Assembly: GCF_013167215.1 (NCBI RefSeq) | Contig: NZ_JABJWY010000038.1 | Coordinates: 336,765-400,764 of the forward strand | DNA from: Sphingobacterium prati | Lineage (GTDB): Bacteria; Bacteroidota; Bacteroidia; Sphingobacteriales; Sphingobacteriaceae | Reading direction: 5' to 3' | Length of the DNA: 64,000 nucleotides | Part shown: in pieces, positions 62,172 to 64,000 of the stretch | Position numbering within the stretch: position 1 is the first letter of the stretch | Layout of the letters: every line of letters begins with the position of its first letter | Made by a program: the position numbers and the translations under genes | Notes under the pieces: generated by a model | Told to the model about the DNA's origin: nothing | The model's database searches: none | The model's input: the letters and a program-made list of their open reading frames with translations, nothing else

Positions 62172-63944
62172 ATGAAAAAATCAAAATATTTATTGGCCTT
62201 GTTGATAGGATTGGCGAGTCTCTCTTCTTGTAGTAAGGGTTGGTTGGATATCAATGTGGATCCTAATACACCTTCTAGTACTGTGGCGTCGGTTGATAGT
62301 CGATTGGCCTGGATTCAGCATTATTATTTATATGCTCAAGGTACCGCTGGCGCGCGAGCGGGATATGTAACTCAGCAACTAAGTTTTACAAATAGTACTG
62401 CATCCAATAGCATGATTGCGGGCTGGAATCCTATTGCGGGTATGTCCACAACTCCCTATCAGTTTTTCTTTGTAGGGGCAGGAGCTAATTTTTCCGATTT
62501 AGAAGCAAAAGCCAAGGCGGAAAATGCATACCATTATATTGGCGCAATGAAGGCTATTCGGGCAATGGGTTTTATGCTGATGACGGATTGGTATGGGGAG
62601 ATGCCTTATACGGAGGCGTTGGGTACCGCAATTACACCTAAGTTTGATAATGGGAAAACGATTTTTGAGGGCTGTTTGAAAGAAATTGATGAGGCTATTG
62701 CTTATTTTAAAATGGAACAGCCAGCAACAGCAACAGCTTTGTCCGCAGGAGATAGCTGGAACGGGGGAGATGTTTCAAAATGGATAAAGATGTGCTATGG
62801 GGTAAAAGCGCGGTGGCTGAATAATTTGTCCAAAAAGTCAAGTTTGTACAAACCCGATGATATTTTGGCTGCATTGAACAATGCACCTCTATCTATTAAT
62901 GAAAGTACAATTGTAAATCATGTTGACGTGCAGGGGGACAATCTCGGTGATATTTTGTTTGCCGATCCTGTGAAAACTTCAATTATTTATGATAACGTGG
63001 GAATGAACTCAAATATTCTGATTACTAAATGGTATGAGAATTTATTGACCAATTTTGACAATAAAAATATTGAGGACCCAAGAGCCGATAAATTGATTCC
63101 TTGGGCGGAATATGGCATTCCGAAAAAAATGGTGCGTTCCAAGGGTGTTGATATGCAATCGGATATCCGTATGCAATCCGGACCAATCGTAGCGTCATAT
63201 AATGCCAAAGATGTTGCTATTACAAGTAATAATCGCTCTGTAGCTCCGCATAGTTGGTATATCAATTCGGCGAATACTGGTCGATGGGGTGATACCGTTT
63301 ATGTTTCGTTTCGAAGTACTTCTAATGCAAAGGCAGAGAAAACACCTGATATTTATAAATGGGATGATGGTGTCATAGCTGCAAGTGGAACTTTTTATTC
63401 TAGACCTGATGCGCCAACTCATCTGTTGACGGCATTTGAAATGGATTTTATCAAAGCTGAGGTATTGTTTAAAAAGGGTGATAAGGCAGGAGCATTTGCA
63501 GCTTATAAGTCCGCTATTCAGGGGCACATTGACTTGATGAACCTTAAGTTGGCCACTTATGGAAATGTAAATCAAAGTAAATCGCCAATGGTTGAAAGTA
63601 AAATTGACGAATTTATCAATAAAGGTATCGGAACTGCGGCAGATATTACGTTGGCAAAGATTATGACTCAAAAATTTATAGCCATGTCATTTACGCAACA
63701 GAACTGGAATGATATGCGTCGTTATGACTTTAGCGCAAATGTATATCCTGGCTGGAGCGTTCCCTATGAATATAAGGTTACCGCAGCGGCGAAGACAAAA
63801 ATACCTGATGGTAAACAGTTTAGGCGTGTTAGGCAAGTTTCACATGAGATTAACTATAATGCAGAAAGTCTAATGGCGTCGCATCCAAATGCTTTAAGTG
63901 ATGATATTTGGTCTTATCCTGTATGGTGGGATATTGCTGACTAA
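62172..63944 (+). CDS. SusD-like lipoprotein (SusD-like_2 type)
   Basis: 590 residues, lipoprotein signal ending SLSSC (Cys20). Family features: MLMTDWYGEMPYTEAL, GCLKEIDEAIAYFKM, KWIKMCYGVKARWLNNLSK, LTAFEMDFIKAEVLFKKGD and MTQKFIAMSFTQQNWNDMRRYDFS. Like the SusD at 47929 it belongs to the branch with SusD-like_2 outline, and it is co-transcribed with the SusC above it. A strong terminator follows, so the operon ends here and contains only the two genes. Substrate not determinable. Confidence 0.92.
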   Translation: MKKSKYLLALLIGLASLSSCSKGWLDINVDPNTPSSTVASVDSRLAWIQHYYLYAQGTAGARAGYVTQQLSFTNSTASNSMIAGWNPIAGMSTTPYQFFFVGAGANFSDLEAKAKAENAYHYIGAMKAIRAMGFMLMTDWYGEMPYTEALGTAITPKFDNGKTIFEGCLKEIDEAIAYFKMEQPATATALSAGDSWNGGDVSKWIKMCYGVKARWLNNLSKKSSLYKPDDILAALNNAPLSINESTIVNHVDVQGDNLGDILFADPVKTSIIYDNVGMNSNILITKWYENLLTNFDNKNIEDPRADKLIPWAEYGIPKKMVRSKGVDMQSDIRMQSGPIVASYNAKDVAITSNNRSVAPHSWYINSANTGRWGDTVYVSFRSTSNAKAEKTPDIYKWDDGVIAASGTFYSRPDAPTHLLTAFEMDFIKAEVLFKKGDKAGAFAAYKSAIQGHIDLMNLKLATYGNVNQSKSPMVESKIDEFINKGIGTAADITLAKIMTQKFIAMSFTQQNWNDMRRYDFSANVYPGWSVPYEYKVTAAAKTKIPDGKQFRRVRQVSHEINYNAESLMASHPNALSDDIWSYPVWWDIAD

Positions 63945-63960
63945 TATAATATGGATTGTG

Positions 63961-63990
63961 CAAAGCCGTTTTATAACGGCTTTGTTTTTT
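63961..63990 (+). terminator. Strong terminator of the third SusC/SusD operon
   Basis: CAAAGCCGTT (63961-63970) and AACGGCTTTG (63975-63984) pair perfectly around TTAT and are followed by six T. Confidence 0.92.
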
Positions 63991-64000
63991 AATTTTGACT

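Overview
The window looks like chromosomal DNA of a Bacteroidota member, most probably Sphingobacteriaceae and close to Sphingobacterium. I infer this from three SusC/SusD pairs, an ECF sigma/FecR-controlled receptor, DUF4270 and many lipoproteins, AT-rich intergenic DNA, and promoters matching the Bacteroidota consensus TTG-N19-TAnnTTTG. I saw no rRNA, tRNA, insertion sequence, integrase or CRISPR array.

Layout. 1-7431 (minus): ECF sigma factor, FecR anti-sigma, SusC-like receptor with an STN signalling domain, SusD lipoprotein and a TPR-like secreted protein cut by the window edge; a regulated nutrient-uptake operon. 7939-17311: small DUF6686-like protein, DnaG primase, YraN, glutamine cyclotransferase, a DUF4270/Kelch lipoprotein pair (minus), then a histidine kinase and OmpR-type regulator. 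17336-26931: outer-membrane barrel protein and divergent TetR regulator, GH3 N-acetylhexosaminidase, a GH10-like (DUF187) hydrolase, L-serine dehydratase, and a YycJ-type metallo-hydrolase. 27141-33018: a metal/siderophore uptake operon (DUF4198, TonB-dependent receptor, two small membrane proteins resembling DUF3325 and DUF3649, PepSY membrane protein) with a long, structured 5' leader.

32985-41250 is the accessory part. It holds a 400-bp non-coding stretch built from phased 10-11-nt degenerate repeats, followed by an orphan gene; a MocR regulator with a small partner gene and three GGTACAG sites; a 60-nt nested palindrome abutting the tail of a destroyed DUF4143-type ATPase gene; and a two-gene module (a protein with two degenerate nucleotidyltransferase-HEPN units plus a partner with four helical repeats), divergent from small repressor-like genes.

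41255-64000: SH3-like secreted protein, LipB, HflX, RecG, a small lipoprotein, a SusC/SusD pair (minus), EamA transporter, RidA, a 43-residue DUF6728-like protein, NagA, a second GH10-like lipoprotein, an acyl-CoA thioesterase, a gene remnant, and a third SusC/SusD pair ending in a strong terminator. NagZ-like GH3, NagA and the two GH10-like proteins suggest amino-sugar/peptidoglycan recycling. The best candidates for something undescribed are the phased repeat tract at 33109-33509 with its neighbouring gene, the HEPN module at 36756-39855, and the leader at 27177-27450.
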